This document shows, one piece after another, positions 16,889 to 23,717 of a stretch of DNA of 64,000 bases. The position numbers were made by a program, and so were the translations under genes. How positions within the stretch are numbered: position 1 is the stretch's first letter; each line of letters begins with the position of its first letter. Origin of the DNA: Rhodopseudomonas infernalis (GTDB lineage Bacteria; Pseudomonadota; Alphaproteobacteria; Rhizobiales; Xanthobacteraceae). The DNA lies in contig NZ_JAJNAL010000002.1 of assembly GCF_022271405.1 (NCBI RefSeq), positions 124,001-188,000 on the forward strand, given 5' to 3'. The notes under the pieces are model-generated. The model ran no database searches, had not been told where the DNA came from, and saw only the letters and a program-made list of their open reading frames with translations.

Positions 16889-18156
16889 TGGCGGCGTCTC
16901 TGGCGCGACCGCGCGCCGGCTGCGCGCTGCACGGCGCGCTGTATGCGGCATCGGCCATCGATGGCGTCACGCCGCTGGTGCATGCGACGCCGGGCTGCGG
17001 CCTGCAGGCCGGCCTCTGGCAAGGCCACGTCGGCTGCGGTGCCGCGGGCGGTTGGGCTACGTCCAATCTGTCGGAGAAGCACATCGTGTTCGGCGGCGCG
17101 TCGCGGCTGCGCGAGCAGATCAAGAACACCGGCGGGATTATCCCCGGCGAGCTGACGGTGGTGATGACCGGCTGTCCGGCCGAAATGATCGGCGACGACG
17201 TCGAGGCGATGGCGCGGGAGGCCCGCGACCTCGGTCACAACGTGCTCGATCTGGCGACGGCGGGATTTCGTGGCTCGGCCTATCACGGTTACGAAGCCTT
17301 TCTCAAAGGTGCGATCGGGACTTCGCAGGGCATTGCTCCGCGACGCGCCGGGCTGATCAACATTTTCGGTCCGGTGCCGCATCAGGATGCGTTCTGGCTC
17401 GCCGAGATCGAAGAGCTGTCGCGGTTGATTGCGGGCGTCGGTCTCACACCCAATCCGGTGTTCGGGCCGCAAGGCGACGTCGCGGGCCTCCGCGCTGTTG
17501 CGCAGGCCGAACTCAGCCTGTCGGTGTCGCCGTGGGGCACCGCCGCCGCTCGCGCGCTCGACGATGGCTTCGGCGTGCCGTGGGTCGAGAGTGGCAGCCT
17601 GCCGATCGGCGCGATCGCAACGACGAAGCTGCTCGAGCAGGTCGTCGCCGCCGTCAGCGACATTGACGACAGCACGGCGCAGGCTTTCATCGATGCGGAA
17701 CGACGGCGCGAAGCCTATTGTCTCGATCATCTGCTGGAAACGCTCTACCGCCAGGGCGGCCCGCGCAGCTTCGCCATTGCGGTGCCAAGCCTGCACGCCA
17801 CGGGCATTGCGCGCTTTCTGATCGAGACGCTCGGCTGGTCACCGGTGTGCATCGTCGTCACCGACAATCCGCCGCCGGGTGCTCGCGAATCGCTACAGGC
17901 CGGCCTGGGAGCCGTGCACTACAGCGAGGACGACGACGAGATTGCTCAACTCATCGCCGGCAGCGGCGCGGAGTTCGTGTTCGGGAGCGCGCTGGAGCGC
18001 TCGACGGCCGCGAAACTGGGCGTGCCGCTGATCGAATGTGCAGCGCCGACGCGCAGGCTTGGCCTGACGACCGGCTTCGGTGGTTGTCGCGGCGGGCTCG
18101 CGCTTCTCGAAACCATCGTGACGTCGATCTCTGACGTTCAGAAGCCGGCCAGATAG
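16885..18156 (+). CDS. NifK/BchN-like subunit with three cluster cysteines, second nitrogenase-like set
   Basis: This 423-residue component-1-like protein is the partner of the single-cysteine subunit. C13 (RAGCALHGAL), C38 (HATPGCGLQ) and C97 (MTGCPAEMIGDD) match the three P-cluster cysteines of NifK in order and spacing (25 and 59 residues); C51 (GHVGCG) is extra. The D-like to K-like ratio is thus one to three, as in chlorophyllide reductase BchY/BchZ. A second in-frame ATG at 16888 has the better distance from GAGG and is an alternative start. The gene ends 33 bp before a tRNA-Ser on the other strand, with no clear terminator. Absence of bch neighbours and the low overall likeness argue against a pigment role, but I cannot exclude another tetrapyrrole substrate. 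Confidence 0.82.
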   Translation: MMAASLARPRAGCALHGALYAASAIDGVTPLVHATPGCGLQAGLWQGHVGCGAAGGWATSNLSEKHIVFGGASRLREQIKNTGGIIPGELTVVMTGCPAEMIGDDVEAMAREARDLGHNVLDLATAGFRGSAYHGYEAFLKGAIGTSQGIAPRRAGLINIFGPVPHQDAFWLAEIEELSRLIAGVGLTPNPVFGPQGDVAGLRAVAQAELSLSVSPWGTAAARALDDGFGVPWVESGSLPIGAIATTKLLEQVVAAVSDIDDSTAQAFIDAERRREAYCLDHLLETLYRQGGPRSFAIAVPSLHATGIARFLIETLGWSPVCIVVTDNPPPGARESLQAGLGAVHYSEDDDEIAQLIAGSGAEFVFGSALERSTAAKLGVPLIECAAPTRRLGLTTGFGGCRGGLALLETIVTSISDVQKPAR

Positions 18157-18189
18157 CAATAGATTTTGCAAAATACAATCAACGGTTTA

Positions 18190-18279
18190 TGGCGGAAGGG
18201 GTGGGATTCGAACCCACGGTACCCTTGCGGGCACGCCGGTTTTCAAGACCGGTGCCTTAAACCACTCGGCCACCCTTCC
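18190..18279 (-). tRNA. tRNA-Ser (anticodon TGA)
   Basis: The 5' acceptor GGAAGGG (18279-18273) pairs with CCCTTCC (18200-18194), followed by discriminator G and an encoded CCA (18192-18190). The anticodon loop CTTGAAA reads TGA. A long variable arm, as expected for tRNA-Ser, and the T-loop GGTTCGAATCC are present. It is close to the E. coli tRNA-Ser(TGA) throughout. It is convergent with the end of the second nitrogenase-like set. Confidence 0.97.
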
Positions 18280-18847
18280 GATTTGGCAGATCAGGCCCTT
18301 AGCAAACCGGGGACCGCTGCGAAAGGGGCTTGCGAGGCGGTGCGGGTGGGCGGGCGCTAGGCCCCGCACTGATGCATGCGACGGGCGCGAGGCGAGCGCA
18401 CCACGTGATCGGAGTGCTGAACGGCGAAACCACGCTGCTCGTGTGATCTCCGCCTGCTTCGTATGTCGCCGCGAGAGGTGGCGAAAACACCTCCAGTCGT
18501 TGCAGTAGCGCCACCGCGAGCTTGAGCCAGGCTTCCATTCGAATCGCGCGGCGGTGATGGCAGCACGCCGCAGGCCGCCATTTTGGGCGGAAGTCGAGGC
18601 TGGAGAGATGCAGCTTGAAGCTGGGAAGGCGGCGGGGCTGTCAAAATGCGTGTCAGTCAACGCTGGAGAACGGCGAGACCGTTCATAAACTGTGACAGTT
18701 TTGCCGCGATCTCATCCCGATTTGGCTTCGCTGAGTGCCAACTCGGCCCAGTGTGTCCCAAATTGGTCGGTCGGAACTCCGCGACACAACTAGGTTTGGC
18801 TCAGCAAAACTGGGCCCAATCCAGACGAACCGTGGAGTTCTCAAGGT
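18280..18847. other. Long non-coding spacer before an AraC-type gene
   Basis: This 568-bp stretch has no convincing gene: a - strand open frame here runs into the tRNA and is spurious. The right half is AT-richer and has several symmetric elements: the palindrome at 18687-18701, a small hairpin (GAGT at 18732-18735 with ACTC at 18741-18744), and a long-range inverted pair GGCCCAGT (18745-18752) with ACTGGGCC (18809-18816). It probably carries the promoter and control sites of the AraC-type gene. Confidence 0.5.
18687..18701. promoter_or_regulatory. Perfect 15-bp palindrome, possible operator
   Basis: AAACTGT-G-ACAGTTT is a perfect palindrome about one central base. It lies 146 bp upstream of the AraC-type gene start and is the most symmetric element of the spacer. 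No regulator is assigned. Confidence 0.35.
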
Positions 18848-19840
18848 ATGGTCGACGCGTCCGAGCACGGGAGAGAGGCTGAATACCCGATCAACCGGGC
18901 CCCGATCGTTCACACCACAGATCCTGAGGAGATGCGGCACGCGCTGATCCATTTCTATGGCGCGCAGACGTTTTCAGCGGCGGCGGAGGGGTTCGAGGGG
19001 TTTGGCAGCTACGTGAAGCTGGGTTCCGCGGGGTTCGGATTCTGCCGCTATCGAACCCCCGCCCAGGCGGAGTTTGCCGAAGCGGATTTCGCTCGGCTTC
19101 AGATCGCGTTGCGCGGTAGCAGTCGGACCACGACCGGTCGGGCGACCATCGATGTCGATCATGACAACTGGTGCGTATCGTCATCCGGAGAACCGTCGCG
19201 GCTCGAGTTCGGCGGCGACTACGAGCAGATGATCATCCGTTTCCCGAATGACGCGCTGATGACCACGCTCGAGGCGATGCTGGGCGTCAAGCCGCGCGGC
19301 AAGCTGACGTTTGCGCCGAGTGCCCGGATCGATCAGCGCGGCGCGCAGGCGCTACGCGACTTCGGGCTGTTCCTCGCCCAGCATGTCGATCCATCGCGGC
19401 CGCGTCTGCCGCCGTCGATGCTGCGGGAATTCGAGAACGCGTTGATGGTGTCGTTCCTCAGCGTGGTTCGTCATAATTTCAGCGATCAACTCGATCGCGA
19501 CGCTCCGGATACGGCGCCGGAATATGTCCGTCTGGCCGAAGAGTACATCGCAGCGTCCTGGAGCAGGGCGATCACCATCAACGATCTGGCGGCGGCGACC
19601 AATGTCGGCGTCCGGAGCCTGTTCAAGGCCTTCCAGAAGCATCGCGGCTATTCCCCGATGGCGTTCGCCAAATCGGTCCGGCTGAACCGGGCGCGTGAGA
19701 TGCTGCTGCAGGGCGAGCCGTCGCGCTCGGTCACGTCGGTGGCGTTCGCCTGTGGCTTCAGCAATCTCGGGCACTTCGCCCACGACTATCGCCAAAAGCA
19801 CGGCGAATTGCCGTCCGAAACGCTGTCGCGGGCCCGCTGA
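18848..19840 (+). CDS. AraC-family transcriptional regulator
   Basis: This 330-residue regulator has an N-terminal AraC-binding-like (cupin) domain (about residues 30-215) and a C-terminal double helix-turn-helix (about 230-328). The first recognition region is INDLAAATNVGVRSLFKAFQ and the second is SVTSVAFACGFSNLGHFAHD, followed by the family end motif GELPSET. The ATG at 18848 follows AAGGT. It stands alone between tRNA-Ser and draT on the + strand; its spacer contains symmetric sites it might bind. Its ligand and targets are unknown. Proximity makes the second nitrogenase-like set or draTG possible targets, which is only a guess. Confidence 0.88.
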   Translation: MVDASEHGREAEYPINRAPIVHTTDPEEMRHALIHFYGAQTFSAAAEGFEGFGSYVKLGSAGFGFCRYRTPAQAEFAEADFARLQIALRGSSRTTTGRATIDVDHDNWCVSSSGEPSRLEFGGDYEQMIIRFPNDALMTTLEAMLGVKPRGKLTFAPSARIDQRGAQALRDFGLFLAQHVDPSRPRLPPSMLREFENALMVSFLSVVRHNFSDQLDRDAPDTAPEYVRLAEEYIAASWSRAITINDLAAATNVGVRSLFKAFQKHRGYSPMAFAKSVRLNRAREMLLQGEPSRSVTSVAFACGFSNLGHFAHDYRQKHGELPSETLSRAR

Positions 19841-19909
19841 GCCGCCATTCCGGGATGTCGCAGGGCTAGCCGAGATGCGCATAGGCAGGAGGAGCCGGGT
19901 CCGTTAACG

Positions 19910-20794
19910 ATGGTGGTCGTCACCGCGGTGGCGCGCATCATCGGTGCCCCAAGGGGCGCGAGCGGCAAGGCCGGCATTTTGAACGCAGCAGCGGGCATCG
20001 GTCATTCAACCAATCTCGTCGGCGTGCCGATGGGATATCTCACCGATGTTGCCTTCAACGATCAGCCGTTGCCGCTGCACGTCGCCGGCGTGCGCGAGAT
20101 GAACCCGAGCCTGTTCGAAATGCTCGGCCAGGCGGCCGATCTCGCCGAAGCCGGCGATGCATTCGCCTGTTACATGAATGCGCTGTTCGGTATCGATCCG
20201 GAGCAGCGCATCCGCAGCGGCGCCAGTGGTGGGCGCCGGCGCTTCCGCTCGTCTTTCCTCGACCTGATCAAGGGCTGGGGCTTCGACAGCAACGGACCGG
20301 AGGGCGCGGTGCTGAAGGGGTGGGTTGAAAGCCGGTTCGGCATCTTCCCGACGTTCCACAAGCAGCCGCTCACGCAGATCGTCAGCCCTGCTTGGACGAG
20401 CTACGTCGAGCAGAAGATGTCGAGTCGCTTCCATAACAACGCCATCACCGTGCAGCTCGACCTGTTGTACGAGTTCTGCCAATGGGCGCTCGCGCATTTC
20501 ACCGCGGCGGGAAGTACGCATTTAACGCTGTATCGCGGTGTCAATGATTTCGACGAACACCAGATCGTGCATCGCCTCGACAAGCGCCATGTCGTGATGC
20601 GGCTGAACAATCTGACCTCGTTCTCGTCGGATCGCAGCGTTGCGGATTGCTTTGGCGACACCATCCTGACGGTCCGTGTGCCGGTGCCGAAGATTCTGTT
20701 CTTCAACCGGCTGCTCGCCGCGCATCCGCTGAAGGGTGAGGGCGAGTATCTGGTGATCGGCGGCGCCTATCGGGTCACCGCGAGCTACTTCTGA
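19910..20794 (+). CDS. draT: NAD+-dinitrogen-reductase ADP-ribosyltransferase
   Basis: DraT switches off nitrogenase by ADP-ribosylating one arginine (Arg100/101) of NifH, using NAD+, when ammonium or darkness is sensed. The 294-residue protein has the DraT opening GHSTNLVGVPMGYLTDV and LYRGVND (NAD-binding arginine). Further on come a serine-rich LTSFSSDRSVAD and the catalytic glutamate region GEGEYLVIGGAYRV. The chosen ATG at 19910 leaves a 30-residue leader; AGGAGG lies rather far upstream (about 16 bp). It is followed after 8 bp by draG. Notably it is near the two nitrogenase-like H genes and no nif genes are in view. Confidence 0.93.
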   Translation: MVVVTAVARIIGAPRGASGKAGILNAAAGIGHSTNLVGVPMGYLTDVAFNDQPLPLHVAGVREMNPSLFEMLGQAADLAEAGDAFACYMNALFGIDPEQRIRSGASGGRRRFRSSFLDLIKGWGFDSNGPEGAVLKGWVESRFGIFPTFHKQPLTQIVSPAWTSYVEQKMSSRFHNNAITVQLDLLYEFCQWALAHFTAAGSTHLTLYRGVNDFDEHQIVHRLDKRHVVMRLNNLTSFSSDRSVADCFGDTILTVRVPVPKILFFNRLLAAHPLKGEGEYLVIGGAYRVTASYF

Positions 20795-20802
20795 GAGGCG
20801 CC

Positions 20803-21693
20803 ATGGCCGAACCGAGCATCGACGAACGAGCGCTAGCCGCCTATCTCGGCTTTGCGATCGGCGACGCTCTGGGCGCAACCGTCGAGTTCATGACGCGATC
20901 GGAAATCGCGGAACGCTACGGCGTGCACAACGAGATCGTCGGCGGCGGCTGGCTCCGGTTGAAGCCGGGGCAGGTGACCGACGACACCGACATGGCGTTG
21001 GCGCTCGGCCGGTCGCTGATCCGCTGCGGCGGCTTGAATGTGCACGACGTCTGCGAGGAATTCGCTGCGTGGCTGAAGACCGGACCGGTCGATGTCGGCA
21101 GCACCTGCCGTCGTGGCATCCGTCGCTACATCACGACCGGTAGCGTGGAAGGTCCGTATTTCGAGGGTGACGCGGGCAACGGTGCAGCGATGCGCATTCT
21201 GCCGCTGGCGCTGGCGACTTACGGACGCCCGGCCGAGGCGGAAGCGTGGACCATCGCGCAGGGGCACATCACCCACCACCATCCGCTGTCCGATGGCGCC
21301 GCCGTGGCGCTGGTGCGAATGCTGCACGCGTTGCTCCGCGGCGAGGGGCCCGCGCAGGCGCATGCGATAGCGGACGAACTGGTGCAGCGCCATCGCAGCT
21401 TCGGGTTCCAGCCGTATCGCGGCCAGTCGTCCGCCTATGTGGTGGATACGATGCAGACCGTGCTGCACTTCTATTTCAGCACGGACAGTTTTGCCGATTG
21501 CGTGATCGCGACGGTCAATCAGGGTGGTGACGCCGACACCACCGGAGCGCTGGCAGCGATGCTCGCTGGCGCGACCTACGGACTTGCAGCGCTGCCGAAG
21601 CGTTGGCTCGATCGGCTGGATCGGACTGTCGTGTCCGCTGCACGCGATCAAGTGCCGCGTCTGTTAGCATTGTCGTCGCGTGCATCTTTGTAA
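20803..21693 (+). CDS. draG: ADP-ribosyl-[dinitrogen reductase] hydrolase
   Basis: DraG removes the ADP-ribose that DraT adds, restoring Fe-protein activity. It is a dinuclear Mn/Mg enzyme of the ADP-ribosylglycohydrolase fold. The metal ligands are visible in VTDDTDMAL near residue 60 and in GGDADTTGALAAMLAG near 245; other family motifs are GFAIGDALGATVEF and GDAGNGAAMRILPLAL. The 296-residue length is typical. It starts 8 bp after draT, so the two opposed enzymes are co-expressed and balance is presumably set by PII proteins and membrane sequestration, as known in related bacteria. Confidence 0.94.
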   Translation: MAEPSIDERALAAYLGFAIGDALGATVEFMTRSEIAERYGVHNEIVGGGWLRLKPGQVTDDTDMALALGRSLIRCGGLNVHDVCEEFAAWLKTGPVDVGSTCRRGIRRYITTGSVEGPYFEGDAGNGAAMRILPLALATYGRPAEAEAWTIAQGHITHHHPLSDGAAVALVRMLHALLRGEGPAQAHAIADELVQRHRSFGFQPYRGQSSAYVVDTMQTVLHFYFSTDSFADCVIATVNQGGDADTTGALAAMLAGATYGLAALPKRWLDRLDRTVVSAARDQVPRLLALSSRASL

Positions 21694-22053
21694 GACACCA
21701 TACAAGTCGCTTATCGCATCATTTGATACGATCGGTCTCGATATTCTGATATAATGTCGGAACAGAACGATTTTAATGAGTGGTGACATCGCGCGAGCCT
21801 CGCATGTGGGCCGCGTTGGTGTCTCTATTGCTGCAGCTCATCCCGATCCTGTGCTGAGCAATCAGTACGCCGTCGAATAGCCAATCATGCGAATAGCCAA
21901 TCATGCAGATTGCCGCTGCGTCAGATCGCTATTGCACTGGTAATTGGGATAGGGCGACCCCATAATCCAAGCGTCACCGAACATCGAGGGCAGTGGTGGG
22001 TGATGAGAACGCGACATCGCGCTCCCGCCATTCGAGCGATATGGGAGGAGTAA
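21694..22053. other. AT-richer spacer after draG
   Basis: This 360-bp stretch holds no supported gene. It contains an AT-rich patch (about 21715-21780) with several TGATA and GATAC words, and the 16-bp tandem repeat at 21875-21906. A short - strand open frame over its right end looks like chance. Confidence 0.5.
21875..21906. repeat. Exact 16-bp tandem duplication
   Basis: The unit GAATAGCCAATCATGC occurs twice in direct succession (21875-21890 and 21891-21906) without mismatch. It is likely a recent slippage duplication; no other copies were noticed. Confidence 0.85.
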
Positions 22054-22248
22054 ATGCAGCCCCGTCCCCCACGGCATCCCAAATCTTTGTATCAACGCCT
22101 GATCGAAGAGGCTCTCAGCCTTCGTGATCAGGCGGAGAATGCGCCGAGCGATGCACGCGATCGCTTACTTTCGCGGGCGCAGCAGCTCGAGAGTGCGGCG
22201 AATATGGAAGGCTGGCTGTCGTCGGCTGAGTTGAAGCCGCCGACCTGA
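22054..22248 (+). CDS. Small conserved-looking hypothetical protein, helical
   Basis: This 64-residue polar protein is predicted mainly alpha-helical from its heptad-like pattern (LYQRLIEEALSLRDQAENA, then RDRLLSRAQQLESAANM). The ATG at 22054 follows GGGAGGAG with 6 bp spacing, one of the best ribosome-binding sites in the window, which is the main support for it being real. Function unknown. Confidence 0.65.
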   Translation: MQPRPPRHPKSLYQRLIEEALSLRDQAENAPSDARDRLLSRAQQLESAANMEGWLSSAELKPPT

Positions 22249-22309
22249 TCACGCAGAGGGCGCTCGCTGCCGCGCAGCGGCCCTGAGGCTTCGTCTCGGC
22301 TTTTCACGT

Positions 22310-22585
22310 TCAGCGTTTCACCTGCAAAAACTTGACGCCGATCTCTTCGCCGTTGATCCAGGCGAGTTCGCAACGGCGATAGGCGAGCCCGGTCGAGGAC
22401 AGCAACAAGAAGAACTCCTTCTCCTTGAGCTTTTCGATCGACGACGGCACCAGCCGCGCGCCCTCCGCTGATGCATCCCGCATCTTGCAGCTCAGCCGCC
22501 ATGTGCCGTCGATCGACATGATCCAGGCGTCGAAGCCGCGATCGAAGGCGATGCGAGGAGACTTACGTTTTTCCGGAATGCTCAT
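22310..22585 (-). CDS. PilZ-domain protein
   Basis: This is a single PilZ domain of 91 residues, a cyclic-di-GMP receptor fold. The arginine motif RKSPR (residues 7-11) and the second motif DASAEGARL (D-x-S-x-x-G) are both present and close to consensus, so c-di-GMP binding is likely. Its start overlaps the end of the GrlR-like gene by 23 bp, so the two are probably translated from one message. Such stand-alone PilZ proteins are abundant in Rhodopseudomonas and Bradyrhizobium; the target process is unknown. Confidence 0.88.
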   Translation of the reverse strand: MSIPEKRKSPRIAFDRGFDAWIMSIDGTWRLSCKMRDASAEGARLVPSSIEKLKEKEFFLLLSSTGLAYRRCELAWINGEEIGVKFLQVKR

Positions 22586-22973
22586 CAGGTCGTCCGCTAT
22601 GGTGAGGGCGGTGGCCGCCGGCGGCGGGATGCTGTTCGTCGATCCGCGTCAAAACTGCGCGCAGCGACAGGCTGGGAGTTTCGCGGGCGGCGCCTTCGAT
22701 CGAGACGTAGCCGTCCTTGGCGACGCCGTCGAAGGAGACTTCGACCGGATCGATGCCGAAAACCGAGACGTGCGCCGGGTCTCTGGGGTGGGCGTGGCGA
22801 ATGCCGCGCAAGCTGCCGAAAACCACATGGCCGACCTGGGTGTAGGAGCCGATATAGGCGAAGCTGGAATCTCCGCCGCGGATCTGTCCGTCCCCCAGCA
22901 CGACGACGCCATGCGCCTTCTTACGAGCCGTCTCGAATTCCGCTGCGTAAAAGCCGTTCAAAGTATCGATCAT
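22563..22973 (-). CDS. GrlR-like small regulatory protein
   Basis: This 136-residue protein resembles the GrlR (type III secretion negative regulator) beta-barrel family, seen in LNGFYAAEFET, GVVVLGDGQIRGGDSSFAYIGSY and a later SLSLRAVLTRI. In rhizobia-like genomes such proteins are found without type III secretion, so the role in virulence control does not carry over. The GGCGGGG before its ATG lies inside a small stem (CCCCGC 22981-22986 with GCGGGG 22995-23000), which could affect translation. The C-terminal 20 residues overlap the PilZ gene and are low in complexity. Confidence 0.65.
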   Translation of the reverse strand: MIDTLNGFYAAEFETARKKAHGVVVLGDGQIRGGDSSFAYIGSYTQVGHVVFGSLRGIRHAHPRDPAHVSVFGIDPVEVSFDGVAKDGYVSIEGAARETPSLSLRAVLTRIDEQHPAAGGHRPHHSGRPDEHSGKT

Positions 22974-23138
22974 GACTATCCCCCGCCGTGCAATGCGGGG
23001 GGTCTAACACCTTTCGTTTACATCTTTGCTAAGACGTGATGCCCGCCAGGCAACGGTACATTTACCTAGATGAAAGACTTGAAGAGCGGGCGGTCACGAA
23101 CGGCCGGCGCTTGGGCGCACTACAGCGACGCGCAGCGA

Positions 23139-23570
23139 TCAGTCGTGGTGGTGACCGTCGCCGGTTGCGTCCGGGCTGGCCGGGATCGTCACCAGCCGGC
23201 CGTAGCGCACCCCCCGTTCGGAAAAGATGTGGTCGGCGAAGTGCTGCAGTTCGTTCGCCTTGCCGTCCAGGATCGTCACTTCGAGACATTGGTCCTGATC
23301 GAGATGCACGTGCATCGTGGCGCGCGACAAGTCGTGATGGGTGTGGAAGTTCTGCGTCAGCTTGCGGGGCAGATCGCGCTTGGAGTGATCATAGGTGTAG
23401 ATCATCGCGCCCACGCAGTGCTCATTGTTCGCATGCGCAGCGGTCTGCTGGATGCCGATCCGCGCCAGATCGCGGATCGCCTCGGAACGGTTCTGGTAGC
23501 CGCGCGCCGCGATGATGGCGTCGAGCTTTTCCATCAGGTCATCATCCAAAGTGATGGTCACGCGATGCAT
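23139..23570 (-). CDS. nikR: Nickel-responsive regulator NikR
   Basis: NikR is a Ni(II)-sensing repressor of nickel uptake genes. The 143-residue protein has an N-terminal ribbon-helix-helix (MHRVTITLDDDL, then NRSEAIRDL) and an ACT-like nickel domain. The high-affinity Ni ligands are all present at E. coli numbering: H76, H87, H89 (MHVHLD) and C95 (CLEV). The C-terminus is His-rich (DGHHHD). The ATG at 23570 starts the true protein; the longer upstream frame is spurious. It is divergent from a TonB receptor gene, with a NikR-type operator between them, so it probably controls that receptor and itself. Confidence 0.95.
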   Translation of the reverse strand: MHRVTITLDDDLMEKLDAIIAARGYQNRSEAIRDLARIGIQQTAAHANNEHCVGAMIYTYDHSKRDLPRKLTQNFHTHHDLSRATMHVHLDQDQCLEVTILDGKANELQHFADHIFSERGVRYGRLVTIPASPDATGDGHHHD

Positions 23571-23586
23571 CGCAGGCCCTCTTGTT

Positions 23587-23614
23587 GTATGCAGTTTCGT
23601 TGACTTCGTCATAC
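23587..23614. promoter_or_regulatory. NikR operator
   Basis: GTATGC (23587-23592), a 16-bp spacer and TCATAC (23609-23614) differ at one base from the E. coli NikR consensus GTATGA-N16-TCATAC. The spacing is exact. It sits 17 bp upstream of the nikR start and 103 bp upstream of the divergent TonB receptor gene, well placed to repress both when nickel is plentiful. Confidence 0.85.
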
Positions 23615-23717
23615 CGGCCGTGCCACGCTGGGAACACGGGAGATCTGCCGGGATGGCCCGCGATAGCAGATTGGGGCGAGCGCGTCTTGCAATGGAGCAG
23701 GGCGTGAGGGTGGTGGC

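Noticed and set aside
13395-18156. Reading the second set as protochlorophyllide or chlorophyllide reductase (bchLNB, bchXYZ)
   Set aside because: The cluster-ligand pattern is similar, but the radical SAM partner, the sulfonate genes beside it and the absence of photosynthesis genes do not fit. A search would settle it.
18187-18660. 157-codon - strand frame next to the second nitrogenase-like set
   Set aside because: Its last third is the tRNA-Ser sequence translated; the rest has no features.
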